Program-made: the position numbers and the translations under genes
The notes under the pieces: model-generated
The model's input: only the letters and a program-made list of their open reading frames with translations
Told to the model about the DNA's origin: nothing
Databases searched by the model: none
Shown: positions 1 through 10,926 of the stretch, piece after piece
How positions within the stretch are numbered: position 1 is the first letter of the stretch
Layout: each line of letters begins with the position of its first letter
Assembly (NCBI RefSeq): GCF_000003815.2
Contig: NC_049987.1
Location: 8,171,858-8,235,857 of the forward strand
DNA length: 64,000 nt
Source: Branchiostoma floridae
Lineage: Eukaryota; Chordata; Leptocardii; Amphioxiformes; Branchiostomatidae
Direction of reading: 5' to 3'

Positions 1-600
1 ATGCCACGCAGAATCTGCTTGAAGATTACTGTTTCCCTGAGAAGCCAAGAGAAATGGCAAAAAAATCCCCAAAGTCAACAATTTAAGCAATGTATACACA
101 CCGGTATCTGCATACCAAATTTGAGGTCATTTGGTTTTAATGCAAGGGCACAGGAGCCAAAAATATATGTTTGTGGTAAAAAAATAGGGTTGTGAGGGTC
201 ATAAGGTTGTAGTACTGCGGCAAAGGGGCCCAAAATATGCACTTTTGGTCTAAAATGTAAAAAAAAACAACCAAATGAAATAATTTCTAAGGCTTCTATA
301 AAAAGTGAGAAAAAAAGAACGTCTGGGGTTATGTGCCATGTCTTCTCCCATGCCAAGTTTCAGCTCAATTGGCCTCAAAAGTTGAATCCATTTGAAGATT
401 TGACAGGAGCAGGAGGAAAAGAAGAAGAGACGCGACAAAAACAACATATTGCCACCAATACTGTAGTATGGATTGAAATATAACAATATATTTCACCATA
501 CCTGTGGTATGCCTGAAATATAACAAACAAAGAAATGGCAGACGATTGAAAATAAATTAGCAGTTGAAATAAAACTGTCTGCAGCTCGTTTTCCATCATC
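1..600. other. AT-rich intergenic stretch, no gene seen
   Basis: No exon with coding character and splice sites was found. The text is AT-rich with purine-rich runs, for example around positions 400-430, and resembles an interspersed repeat tail. Small open frames here overlap each other on both strands and match nothing recognised. Confidence 0.5.
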
Positions 601-602
601 AC

Positions 603-774
603 AGAACTAACTTCGTATTTCATGGTGTTGTATAATCTATGCTAGTAAAGGTGTTGGTTAATTACTGTTGGTCCAATAATTAACCAGGAGAACTAACTTA
701 GTATTGATGGTGTTGTATAATCTATGCTAGTAAAGGTGTTGGTTAATTACTGTTGGTCCAATAGTTAACCAGGA
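603..774 (+). repeat. Two-copy tandem repeat, 86-bp period
   Basis: Copy 1 begins at 603 and copy 2 at 689; they are nearly identical over the whole unit. A third, partial match to the unit start (agaactaac-tagtatt) recurs at about 1010, directly after an AATAAA-like signal (about 990) and a short A-run. Confidence 0.85.
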
Positions 775-1029
775 GAACTTTAAGTCTTTCAATGGTAATA
801 GCAGACTTAGACACAAATGTCCATGGTATGTACGTAGTGTGTTTTTGATAGTAAGTGAAACTTTAGTATGTGTATGTAGGTTTTATATACTACACGCCAT
901 GAGAAAACACTGTCATATTTTTGTAGTCGAAATGTAGTCATGAAGCTGTACATGTTAATCTCACAATGTATGTAAATGTTGTTACTTTTCAATAAAGCTT
1001 TAAAAAAAAAGAACTAACGTAGTATTCAT

Positions 1030-1620
1030 CCTGGTAGTTAAAAAAATTGTGTTGTAATATTCGTGATCCCACCAAGTCTTAATACCTATTTTTCTCACAC
1101 TCTCGTATCGGCTTTAATGAATTTCATACAGACGTTATTATCCATAAAACGATATTGGGGTGACGTCAAGCGAACAGAAACATCCCATAAAGATATATTA
1201 ACGGGCGGTGACATACTTATACGCTGTATAGCTTTAGAATTTAGATTGATCCCAGTATAATTGTTCAGAATTTTGACCGTATCCAAAATCATATCCAGTT
1301 GCTTGAGTAATTGCTATCTGGCGTATCTTATTACCTGGTTGTCTCACCTTCATCGACGTTATCTTTTTTTATGGTGTCGACATTCTGGTAGTTCAAAAAT
1401 CGTGTTGTGATATCCGTGATCCCGCCAAACAAAAACCTTTTTTTCACACTCGTATCTCTAGACTTACCAACATCATTGCCCAAAAAGGATATTGTTGTGA
1501 CTTTAGGAGAACAGAAAATTCCATGAAGATATACTAGCGGCCGGTGACCTACTTCTATGCTGTAGACTTCTATGGCCTTAGAATTTAGATTGATCCCAAT
1601 ATAATTGTTCACAATATTTT
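1030..1620 (+). repeat. Diverged direct repeat pair
   Basis: The stretch at about 1030-1275 is repeated in diverged form at about 1385-1620. Shared blocks include the gtgatccc(a/c)ccaa region, the cgg-ggtgac block and gaatttagattgatccca near the end of each copy. The offset is about 310-350 bp with indels. It is probably an old duplication of non-coding or transposon sequence; no coding content was recognised. Confidence 0.7.
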
Positions 1621-1939
1621 TTTCTTGTCAGTCATTTTCGTTTCAAACACATCCCTGTATCCATTGTAAGCAATGCCCTTTTATATGCAACCTCGACACT
1701 TGTGGTCTCCCTGGTCACCTATGCGCAACCAGGAACAAACAACAATGTATCGACAGTACTCCTGTATAGGATTGCACCGCTACAATGGAATATTTGATTA
1801 ATTATTAAACCCAATTCCACCCAACTTAGGTAAGTTTTGTTGTTGATCCTGTTTGCATAAAAGAGCAACAAAACTATTCACAAAATATCGCACACAAAAG
1901 AATTCTTCTTCTGCATGTCATCTATTCTGGCTTTTGTGC

Positions 1940-2071
1940 GCAAAAAATGGATAGAATATACAGCGCCATTTCATCGATGTGCTACCAAGGGAGAAGTCGA
2001 ACTGGTGATCAAGATCACTTGACGCTGTAAAGGACATAACAAATACAGAGGAACTTGCGATATCTATTTAG
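1940..2071 (+). other. Possible 5' UTR exon of the Cys-loop receptor gene
   Basis: The signal-peptide exon opens with an acceptor (2421-2422) only five bases before the ATG, so at least one upstream non-coding exon is expected. A donor-like site (gtggtaagtc) lies at about 2070-2079. The start of the exon is not visible, so the left boundary is a guess. Confidence 0.3.
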
Positions 2072-2426
2072 TGGTAAGTCTACTTGAATTGTTCGTTAAG
2101 CGTTCAATCTCACCTGTAGTTTTAGTGACGATTTCCTTAACTTTTCCACGTTACAGAGTGCCTGATCATTTAGTCCTACTAGTGACATGGCATCCAAAGA
2201 TGAAAGCCATTGGCGGAACTATTCGAGCAAATATAGATCGATTCGAAACGTCGCATACATTTCTCAATCTCTGGTATATCTCTAAGATTGACCAGTTCTT
2301 ATATAGTTCTTTCAATGAGCGTATTACGATTCAGTAGCAAATGGATGATAATTATCTGTACGATCTAGTACGACCCCCTGTGCGTATCGTCACACTTATA
2401 CATGCTTTTATTTTATTTTCAGAAAA

Positions 2427-5400
2427 ATGGGAACACAACAACTTGTCTACCTCACTATCATCGCAACGTCGTTCTTCCCATGGCTTGTCATTTCAACGTA
2501 AGTTTGTCCTGCTGCCCTTGATGGCAATTAATGGTTACTGAACCAGACAGTCTCACAATATAGTATTTATAGAGGAATGTTTTATTTCAGGGAAAAGATT
2601 AACCCTCGACGAAAAGAGGTTTTAACAAATATGTTATTTCTTCGGAATATTGCTTTGTCTTGTTTAGTCACTCACAAATGACAATATGATACGGTTAAAA
2701 CTGGAACTGAGGCAAACAGTTGTAAATAGCCAATGCTATTCAACAAGTGGATCTACAACTTAAAAAAAAAAAAATCACATAGAGATGCAACCGCACCTTT
2801 ACTACGACAATTTCGTTTCGTTTTGTTGTACGCTTTGGAAATAATTTTGTGAAAGTTTCATTTGTGATACAGGGTATCGATATTATACGTTATGGCATCA
2901 CGTACCAAGGGAATGATAAATAGTTATGGGTATAACAGACTTGTATCCTTCGTCTATCAAATTTACATAGTAGACAATTTTTTACCAAACACCTTTGATC
3001 CTTAACATTAAGGTCTGATATAATTGACGTTTATTTCTGAGGGAATCATTCCGTTTTCCCAGTACCACCACACCAGCATCCCTTCCTGCTAGTACCACAG
3101 CCGTCGGCGTGGCACTCGGGAACCTTACCGAGTGGGAGCGATGGCAAGCCTTCAGGAGTGGGCAGGGGCTTCCCGGCAACTACAGCAAAGCAGTCCGCCC
3201 AAACTCTGAAGGTAAAACAGTAACTAGACTGTACGCTTTTGCCGGTAGAATTTAAAAGCTCATGTCTATGGCAATTTTTGGATTCAAGATGTGATGTGCC
3301 AATGTATGCAAAATTGCTGCAATGACAATAATGCGATTTTCTTTGCGAGAACAACATCAATTCTGAAAAAAAGAATTTCTCATTCTATTATAGTTCACAG
3401 GTCACAATTTTTAATAATGAATGAATCGTCTGCAATGCATGCATGTTCTCCACAGTAAATTGAGAACAGAATCCATGTAGAATAGAATGTTTAGAACTCC
3501 TAAAACCTCAAGAGATGCTTTTCAGTTTCGTTAATAGACCTTTTCATGTTTCCAGATCGCTGGACTGATATTTTGTGCGGAATCCGTATGAGTGATGTGG
3601 GATCTTTGTCCCACACTACCATGGTGAGTAGGCGTGGGTTTAGGTTTTCACAGCCTGTGGCACGCGATGGAATTAGGGTGTGGTCTAGCGTAACTTCGCT
3701 TGTGTCAATAGACAATGTAGAAAGCGTTTGACCGACTTTGTGACGGCGGTTTCTCCAAGTCACTTAACCTTAGACATTGTGAGAGTTGATAAATGAACGA
3801 GACACCTTCATTGCTTGTTTATTCTTCACAAGCTAAGTACACGTCGTGGTACCGGTCATCAAACAGAAGTACAATTACAGTGATACAAGAATATGGTATC
3901 TTACTACATCTACAAAGTATAATGTCTACTATGCATTATATGATATACCGTCATTGATTGTAATATGTACAGGTTTTTAAACAAGCGAGAAGACGTTAAA
4001 ACGTCTTCTCGCTTGTTATGACCACTGTAATGGACGGACAGATAAAAGGTATGATGCATAGTTTGTTTGATTGCATAAGAGATTTTCTGTGGTATTTGAA
4101 TATAGAAAACTAGGGAGAAGCTTTTTCTGTATAAACTACAGTCCACAAAATAATAATCAGAGCATATGCTCGGCATCTATAATGACTCCAAAGTAACTGA
4201 AAATTGATACTGAAACCTCCTCTGTTGTTCTGTTGCCTAGAAATTTGAAGCTAGCTTCGACCTTACTTTGGAGTGGCGCGACCCCCGCCTAGCGGGAATG
4301 GTGAGAAGCACAACCCCCATCCCGACCACCATGCTGTGGACCCCGGCCATCAGCTTCGGCAAGAAAGTGCAGGTCATCACTGATGGAGGCGCGAGGAACG
4401 AGGAGGAAGGTGTCATCACTGCGTGGGTGATGCCCGACGGTACCATCGCGAACAAGAAAAGGTACGCTTACATACCCAAGTTACTTCCTGTTTGAGGCGT
4501 CTAATGACTCTGCTATATCGGACACGCAGTGGAGAGATCTGGGATCGAATCCTGGTTAGATTGTGCCCCTGGGAAAGACAAAAACACGAATTTCCTAACA
4601 TCAGTTGGGGAGGTAAAAGGCAGTAGAAGGACAGGGTTGGGTTCCACCTCAAATTTTGTGCCCGATAGCTTGACCCATGGTCCCAACGTCCACAAAAAGG
4701 CCTGGTACTTAACATGTACCTTTATCCTAGGACCTTATATAATGTCCTTGCTTTACTTCCCGCTGTTACCTTTACTAGTATCTTACGTCAAATTCTACCA
4801 CTACAGCATAATGAGGTTGTTATCCCAGTTTTATCAACAAAACGCACACGTTATAAACTCTTCTGCCCCAGGTACGACGTGAAGATTAAGTGTGCCATGG
4901 ACCTGAAGGCCTATCCTGTGGACAACCAGCAGTGCAGCTTCCAGTTTCACGGACGTACGTGAGCGAATGATACCAAATCTCTTCAATTCAGATGTTATCA
5001 TTTTCAAATACTCAAATCAGAAATACTTACATCAACAATTATCATCATAATAGTGAAGGAAACGAGAGACATTTCATATCTAAAGGTGCACTCTCACTGG
5101 TCTTGTGTCACTGCGGGGTTCGAAAGAAACTCAACGAGTTTTAGGGATAAAGAACGAATTTGCTTACTTTTTGTTCATTTTGTCGTCTTCTAAGTCATAT
5201 TTTTACGTATGACGCAATATCTAAATTATAAAAAATCGGAGAAAATAACAAAACATTGACGCATTGAACGAACCCCGTGGTGACGCAAGCTTGACGCAAG
5301 TGCAGTGAGATCTAGAGTGCACCTTTAGGATCAAGAAATTTGAATGTGTATCACAAACGGAATGAAAACCTCCGCATGGACATCAAACTAACAAAAGATC

Positions 5401-8400
5401 TGTGCTACAAATGTTCAAGCACTCAACTATCGTTTAGTATTTTCACAAGTATAAAGATACGTTGCAACTGACACGTGTTTTCAAGTGCGTATGAGGACCG
5501 TATGGAAGAAGTCTTAGCCTCTACCAGGCTCGACAGGACGTTGGAAAAATAGTAGAAATTGGACAAATATGGACAAACTAACTCCTCTGGCATGTTATGT
5601 ATCTATGTCTGTCCAATGTCCACTGTTTTCCTACTAACCCGTGGAGCCTGGTAGAGGCCAAGAGCTCCATACGGACCTCAAACGGACTTGAATATGTACA
5701 CGCACGTGTGAACCCAGTTTTAGTTTAGAACCCAGCTAGTATGGATTGTTGTTTCTCATAGTAAACGGAGCCCTGTTGCGCCTGAAGCCGACGTTTGAGT
5801 GGCGCAATGACGTGTCTCTCACTACGGACATCACGTCCGTCCACTCCGCCTTCAGCGTCATCAGCGTGCAGATCCGCGCCTACGCCAACTCCTTCCTGGA
5901 CCAGTCACAAGGTCAGATTAAGACTTTCATTTAGACTAGGGCTTAGAATGTTGGGAAGGGTACTTTTATTTGGACAAGACGAGGTCCTGGGTGTTACTCT
6001 GTATCTCACAACGCTTCATGCACCATGGCACATATACCCTGTGAGTCCGTTTCGTCATGAAAGTATGAGTTTACAGTTTTTCTGACTAATAAGTAGATAT
6101 GGTCAAAAAAAGGAAACTTTTAAAGAATAGATGCTCAGCATCTCTGATATCCACGCAAGAAGGCAGTGAGGGTAATTTGTGCTTTAAAAACAATTTTTTG
6201 TGCGATAATGGCTTATCAGTGAAAATGCATGCGAGGTGTGATGGGGGGGGGGGTGCTTAAAGTTTTTGCTTTGCTATTCTGATGTGAGCTATTGCTCATG
6301 TATCAGCGATGGTGCCAGCGTATGATTGACTCGTTGTTCATCACAATCACAGTATTTTGTTTCTACTTTTCTTCCTCTTATTGTTTTACAGGAAAGGGTT
6401 GCAGCTACCAAACATCAGACTGTGAGTACGCCCAGGACGTGTGTGATTTTGAGGACAAGGGGAACAGCCAGTGTGAGCGGTACGAGGGGTCCTGTAAGAA
6501 CACGGTCCAACAGTGCGCACTCGTCTCCTCCAAGTGTAAGGCATCTTCTGTAGATTTGTTATATGTGAGAAAATGATAGTAAAACGTACTGAAAGTGAAG
6601 AACCTACCATGTGAATGACCGTGATACTAGTATCAGGTTGTAGTATCATGGGCTCGTAGATTGAGATCAAATTTGAAAACATGCATTAACGTATTAGGAG
6701 TGTTTTACACAAAAATAATGATTTTAAGTCACGTTGTATAGGATAGAAGTCTCTGGAACAGTAAGCTTTACTGTATAACCATTATGTGTAATATATTTAT
6801 GATCCAGACAGAGTTACAGTAAAAATTTAGACGTTTCAGAAGACGCCCGACATCCTTTCTTTTTATATCATTGAAAAAGACGGCTTCTGTAGGGTCTGTA
6901 ATTTCACAGTGAACATGTCCAGTCTAAAGATTGGATCATAAGAATATCATTCTTTCCTGGATGCCTGACTTTTATACACGTATTAGTGAAAGCCGTTGCA
7001 TCATCACTATTGCATTACTGTGTAAGATAGAGGCCCGTGTTTTGTAACATAATTTATATATGTGGTGTTATATGATGATAGATTTACCAGGACTCGAAGT
7101 AATAAATCTGTATCTGTGTTAGATTTTATCCGTCCCTTACCTACTTCATGACCTCAATGAAAAGTGGCCTGCAGGCTTCTCATGATTAGATAAAGTTTCA
7201 AACAAATGCTATACCTCCGTCCAGCGAGTCCCAACACCTACACCACCATAGAGATGACCCTGAAGATGTCCCGGCTGCGGAACTACCACCTGATGGAGAT
7301 CTACATCCCCAGCATCACCATCGTCTGCCTGTCCTGGGTCGCCTTCTGGATCAACCGCGCAGCCGTGCCTGCCCGTGTAGCGCTGGGCATCACCACCGTG
7401 CTCACCATGGTCACACAGAGCACACGTGTGGTCGGCATGCCACAGGTAGGCTCTACCACACTACATGTACATAGAAGCCACAGGTAGGCTCTACCACACT
7501 ACATGTACATCTATAGATGCTGTGGGCATCACCACCGTGCTCACCATGGTCACACAGAGCACACGTGTGGTCGGCATGCCACAGGTAGGCTCTACCACAC
7601 TACATGTACATAGAAGCCACAGGTAGGCTCTACCACACTACATGTACATCTATAGATGCTGTGGGCATCACCACCGTGCTCACCATGGTTACACAGAGCA
7701 CACGTGTGGTCGGCATGCCGCAGGTAGATTTCCCTTTAAACGCTGCTGATTGTACTGTTGTTGTAGATTCAATGAGGTTAGAAAGGTTAACCAAGGGGAA
7801 GGATAAGCCTTAGACATTTTCACATATATCATTTAAGTGTAGCTGGACATTGGGTCCTTTTGAAAAGTCATACAACATACACCAAGTCCCGAAAATGAAA
7901 TGACTTTTAACGGAAGAACACCCTGTTATACTTAACTCAGTGTCATAGCTAGTTATACCTACTTCCTACTTCAATACTTTAACTACCATCTCCTTTCTTT
8001 TTTTCCTGTGTGTGTGTGTTAGGTGTCGTATGTTCGCGCCATTGACGTGTGGGCCCTGTCGTGCCAGACCTTCGTGTTCCTGGCCCTGGTGGAGTACGCT
8101 CTCGTCAACTACCTGGGCGGAAAGGAGAAACCAAAGGTAACACACTCGTACTGAACGCTAGAGTCTGCCCTGAATAGGACAGGCTCTAGCGTGCAAAGGG
8201 TGGAGGGTGTTCTTAGGCTGAAAGAGGCGGTAAGCAGGTCTGAATGGTGTGTTGAAACCCATTGGATTGAAGATTTAATGGGAGAATGAACCTCTAATTG
8301 CACAACGGTGCTTAATCAAGGACCCTGAATTTAGCCTGGCAACAGTCTCTAAGTTAAACGTATTTTTTGTGACGTACAGCAGAAAGAATTCATTTTGTAA

Positions 8401-9603
8401 ATATGTAACGTTATATAGATATAAATTGTAAATATTAACTAAAGGAAGTAGGTAGAAGAAATTGATTAAACGATTAGAATCCCCGTTTTACAATAATAAG
8501 TTAATAACGGTACACTGTTTTTCTATTTCATATGATCAGGACAAGCCGTCTGCACCCCCTGCTCCTAAGAGGTCTCAGTCTAAGACCTCCGAGAAGATGA
8601 ACAACTTGGACAAGAACATCTACCCCAACCTCAGCACCAAGGACGTCAACATCGATACTGAGGTAACAATCGCGATAGTGTCCAGTTACTAAATATAACA
8701 TATCCCGGTCGTTCTGAATCAGACTTACATTTAACTTTCAACACAAAAAAAAATTGAACGCACCCAAATTTTCCACCTTCCAACTCCAGTCTTTATGAGG
8801 GAATGAGCAACCGCTTCTGATCGAGTCGTCGAGTTTTGTAGATAGAACACGTGACTACAAACATCGGTCAACCTAGACGGGGTGCACCATAGATTTTATG
8901 ATCCTCTGCTGATAGTCTGCTCACCGAGTCACGTGTTCTATATGCACGTCACAGATGCGGTTGTTGCTATTTCTTGACAAAGGCTAGCTGGTCAGGCGAA
9001 AATTTGGATGAATCATTTTCTTTGGCGTTGGACGGTACATCAACTCTGATTCATAATGACTTTTACGAACACAGATCAACTTTCAAGTTACCGCGGCCGC
9101 CGTCTAGTAGTGGTTACATATAGTATACTTCCGAAACGGGACGAACCGGGACGAGGGGGGATACAAGCGTAACCACGTTTGGGATTGTTTTCTCACCACA
9201 AAAGCGCCACCTACATCGCCTACATATAGCGGCGAGAAGCAGATCTCCAGCTAGGAGCTCTGAGGAAGTATCTGAGAGACATCGAAGGGTAAGCTAAAGT
9301 GAATATTAACTGGTTGTGTAAAAGAATTCTCCAATACATGCATCCTATATGATATACTATCAGCTCTCGCCCCTACAGGACCGCCCATCCTCTCGCGAGA
9401 ACAACTGGATGAAGATGAACAAGACCAGCTCGTTCTCCCTCAAGGTCAAGGGTGGACTGGCCCTCGTGACCTCCGGCATCAAGAAGGACGACAACAAGAG
9501 CGACATCGGCGCGAAGATTGACAAAGCCGCCAGGATCCTGTTCCCCGCCGCTTTCATCATCTTTAACCTGGTGTACTGGCTGTGGTACGTGGCAAACGTG
9601 TAA
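2427..9603 (+). CDS. Cys-loop ligand-gated anion channel (glycine/GABA-A receptor-like)
   Basis: This is a pentameric ligand-gated chloride channel subunit of the plasma membrane. Eleven coding exons join in frame: 2427-2497, 3063-3211, 3556-3623, 4241-4461, 4872-4954, 5762-5911, 6392-6535, 7225-7445, 8023-8136, 8540-8662 and 9379-9603, giving 522 residues. The start is in a signal-peptide exon (residues 1-24) preceded by an acceptor at 2421-2422. Visible features are the RPN motif of the N-terminal helix region, WRDPRL, and the signature Cys-loop C177-x13-C191. TM1 follows at about 318-338. TM2 is preceded by P344-A345-R346, the PAR motif typical of anion-selective members. TM3 is in exon 9, a short basic cytoplasmic loop in exons 10-11, and TM4 at the C-terminus (WYVANV, stop). 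Odd features: an extra six-cysteine segment at residues 248-295 and a tandem duplication of the TM2 exon end. The ligand cannot be named from sequence; glycine, GABA, histamine or proton gating are all possible. Confidence 0.93.
3980..4017. repeat. Perfect palindrome, 18-bp arms
   Basis: The arms 3980-3997 and 4000-4017 are exact reverse complements separated by AA, inside intron 3 of the Cys-loop receptor. The site could form a strong hairpin or cruciform. No known site was recognised. Confidence 0.9.
5480..5695. mobile_element. MITE-like inverted-repeat element in receptor intron 5
   Basis: The left end (about 5482-5533) is repeated in inverted orientation at about 5640-5695. Blocks include tcaagt-cgt-tgagg, ccgtatgg and cctctaccaggctc. 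The terminal inverted repeats are roughly 50 bp with scattered mismatches around a non-repeated centre, and there is no coding capacity. A fragment of the same arm (gagcctggtagaggct) occurs at about 59197-59212. Confidence 0.75.
6392..6535 (+). CDS. Cysteine-rich loop-C exon of the Cys-loop receptor
   Basis: This 144-nt phase-1/phase-1 exon codes for residues 248-295, between the last extracellular beta strands and TM1. It carries six cysteines spaced C-x6-C-x6-C-x9-C-x6-C-x6-C (C251, C258, C265, C275, C282, C289). Ordinary glycine receptors have only two extra cysteines near this position. Because the exon starts and ends in the same phase, it could be skipped or included without changing frame. 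Confidence 0.85.
7385..7723 (+). repeat. 139-bp tandem triplication of the TM2 exon end and donor
   Basis: The last 61 bases of exon 8, coding for [20 protein letters not shown], plus 78 bases of following intron repeat with a period of exactly 139 bp, starting at 7385, 7524 and 7663. Each copy ends in a usable donor (cag/gta at 7445, 7584, 7723). Copies 2 and 3 are preceded by an acceptor-like tatag, giving potential 68-nt pseudo-exons. Copy 3 ends in a slightly different intron sequence (gtagat). Only the first donor (7445) was needed for an in-frame join to exon 9. A shorter ~38-bp repeat lies inside the intronic part of each unit. Confidence 0.95.
8738..9060. mobile_element. Dispersed inverted-repeat element, copy 1
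   Basis: It lies in intron 10 of the Cys-loop receptor. The ends carry related inverted sequence: acccaaattttcc near 8763 and ggcgaaaatttggatg near 8995. The interior contains two cacgtg motifs. The same family recurs at 38868-39060 and, inverted, at about 52870-53060. No coding capacity; interpreted as a non-autonomous DNA element. Confidence 0.75.
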
Positions 9604-10926
9604 ACAAATTGATCTAGGCGGCTGCTTAAAACGCCACGCACAGTTAGCCATGGTAACTGTACATCTATGGCTGACTTAATAGAGTTTATTTGCAAGTTCA
9701 TGCCCGAAGGCTAATTGCAAGTACATTGTACATGTATAAACATAGGAGATAAACAAGTGACAATGAACAGTGATAAACATTATTCTACTCAAATACTAGT
9801 GTTGGCTATTTCTAAACAGGCTGGGTTTGACTTTTTTTGGAAGCAGAGGAAGACGAAAAGCCCCACTTTTTCTATAATTTGTGGGTTCTGTGATTTCAAG
9901 AGAAAGGTGGCTTTCTGTTCTTCTGTGAATGTGGCGAAGTTGTCTTTGTGGCTTCTCTGAAGAATAACAGTACAAGCACAAATTACATATTTCAAAACAA
10001 AAACACCAACAGGTGCGTTCTATAGATCGACACATGTCAACATCTATGACATTTTACCATCAGCCTCATTGCTGTTGTAACCTTGCGGATCCTAAGTTTG
10101 TGATTGACGTCGCGGAAGGTGACGGCGCATGTGCAGAATACATGTCTGGTGTGGGGTGAACGCCCCGAGTACTTACCACGCCACATGGGGCAGTATAAAC
10201 AAGAAAGAAATGTGGGGCAGTAAGGATACAGCTGTTTTATTAGTGCTGAACAATGTAGCCAAAAGTAGTCAAAATATGGAGAGACAGGATGTCTGGTGTT
10301 AAGATAGGAAACACATTTGAGTGTAAGATAGCACGAACGTGAGAATTAGATTTTGTGAAGAAGACAGCTCAAATCTTTTAGTCATTTTTCGTGTATCGTT
10401 TGTATGACGAACTGTATAAGACATTAATTTTCGACATGTATATATGTGGCAACAATGTCAGTGGTAAATCATGTTAGACTACAAAGGTTAGCCTTTTGCT
10501 TTGGCTCATGCAGGCACATCTATTGTACTGTATAGTAATCCATTTGTATTCAAGTCTGTGGAAGTCACGCGTTTCAGAGTTTCATGTAAGTGCATTCGCT
10601 AGGTCTGTGAAATGCTTGTCATATCTTCCTACCTTCTCACAATACCTACACTATGAAGGACTGTGTATGGTAGCTACGTGTGAACGCAACTTCTATCTAC
10701 ACCTTGTATATAGTCAACTGTTTGAAGTATTTGCTGAAGTAGAATGGATCGCCTGCGTACCAGTGTTTCAACAGGGCTTCTCCTTCTTCTTCTCACAGTA
10801 TTGATGTCATTTTGTATGTTGTGACTCCTCATTTGTGTGATACGTTTGTTAATTTTTTACTTCTGCTGAACGTCATTCCATGCACTTTCAGAAAGTATAT
10901 TATAAGCAAATTTGTAGCACAATAAA
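9604..10926 (+). other. Probable 3' UTR of the Cys-loop receptor, with polyA signal at 10921
   Basis: No coding exon was found after the stop codon. The first clear AATAAA on this strand is at 10921-10926. Part of the stretch (9700-10030) looks repeat-derived: it begins with the same 'catgcccg-aggctaattgcaag' sequence found at 13481 and 17496, so the true transcript end may be nearer the stop. Confidence 0.4.
9695..9722 (+). repeat. Short dispersed repeat, copy 1 of 3
   Basis: The sequence catgcccgaaggctaattgc is shared, with one to three changes, with about 13481-13505 and 17496-17514, each preceded by a T-rich stretch. This resembles the 3' end of an interspersed retroelement family. Confidence 0.7.
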
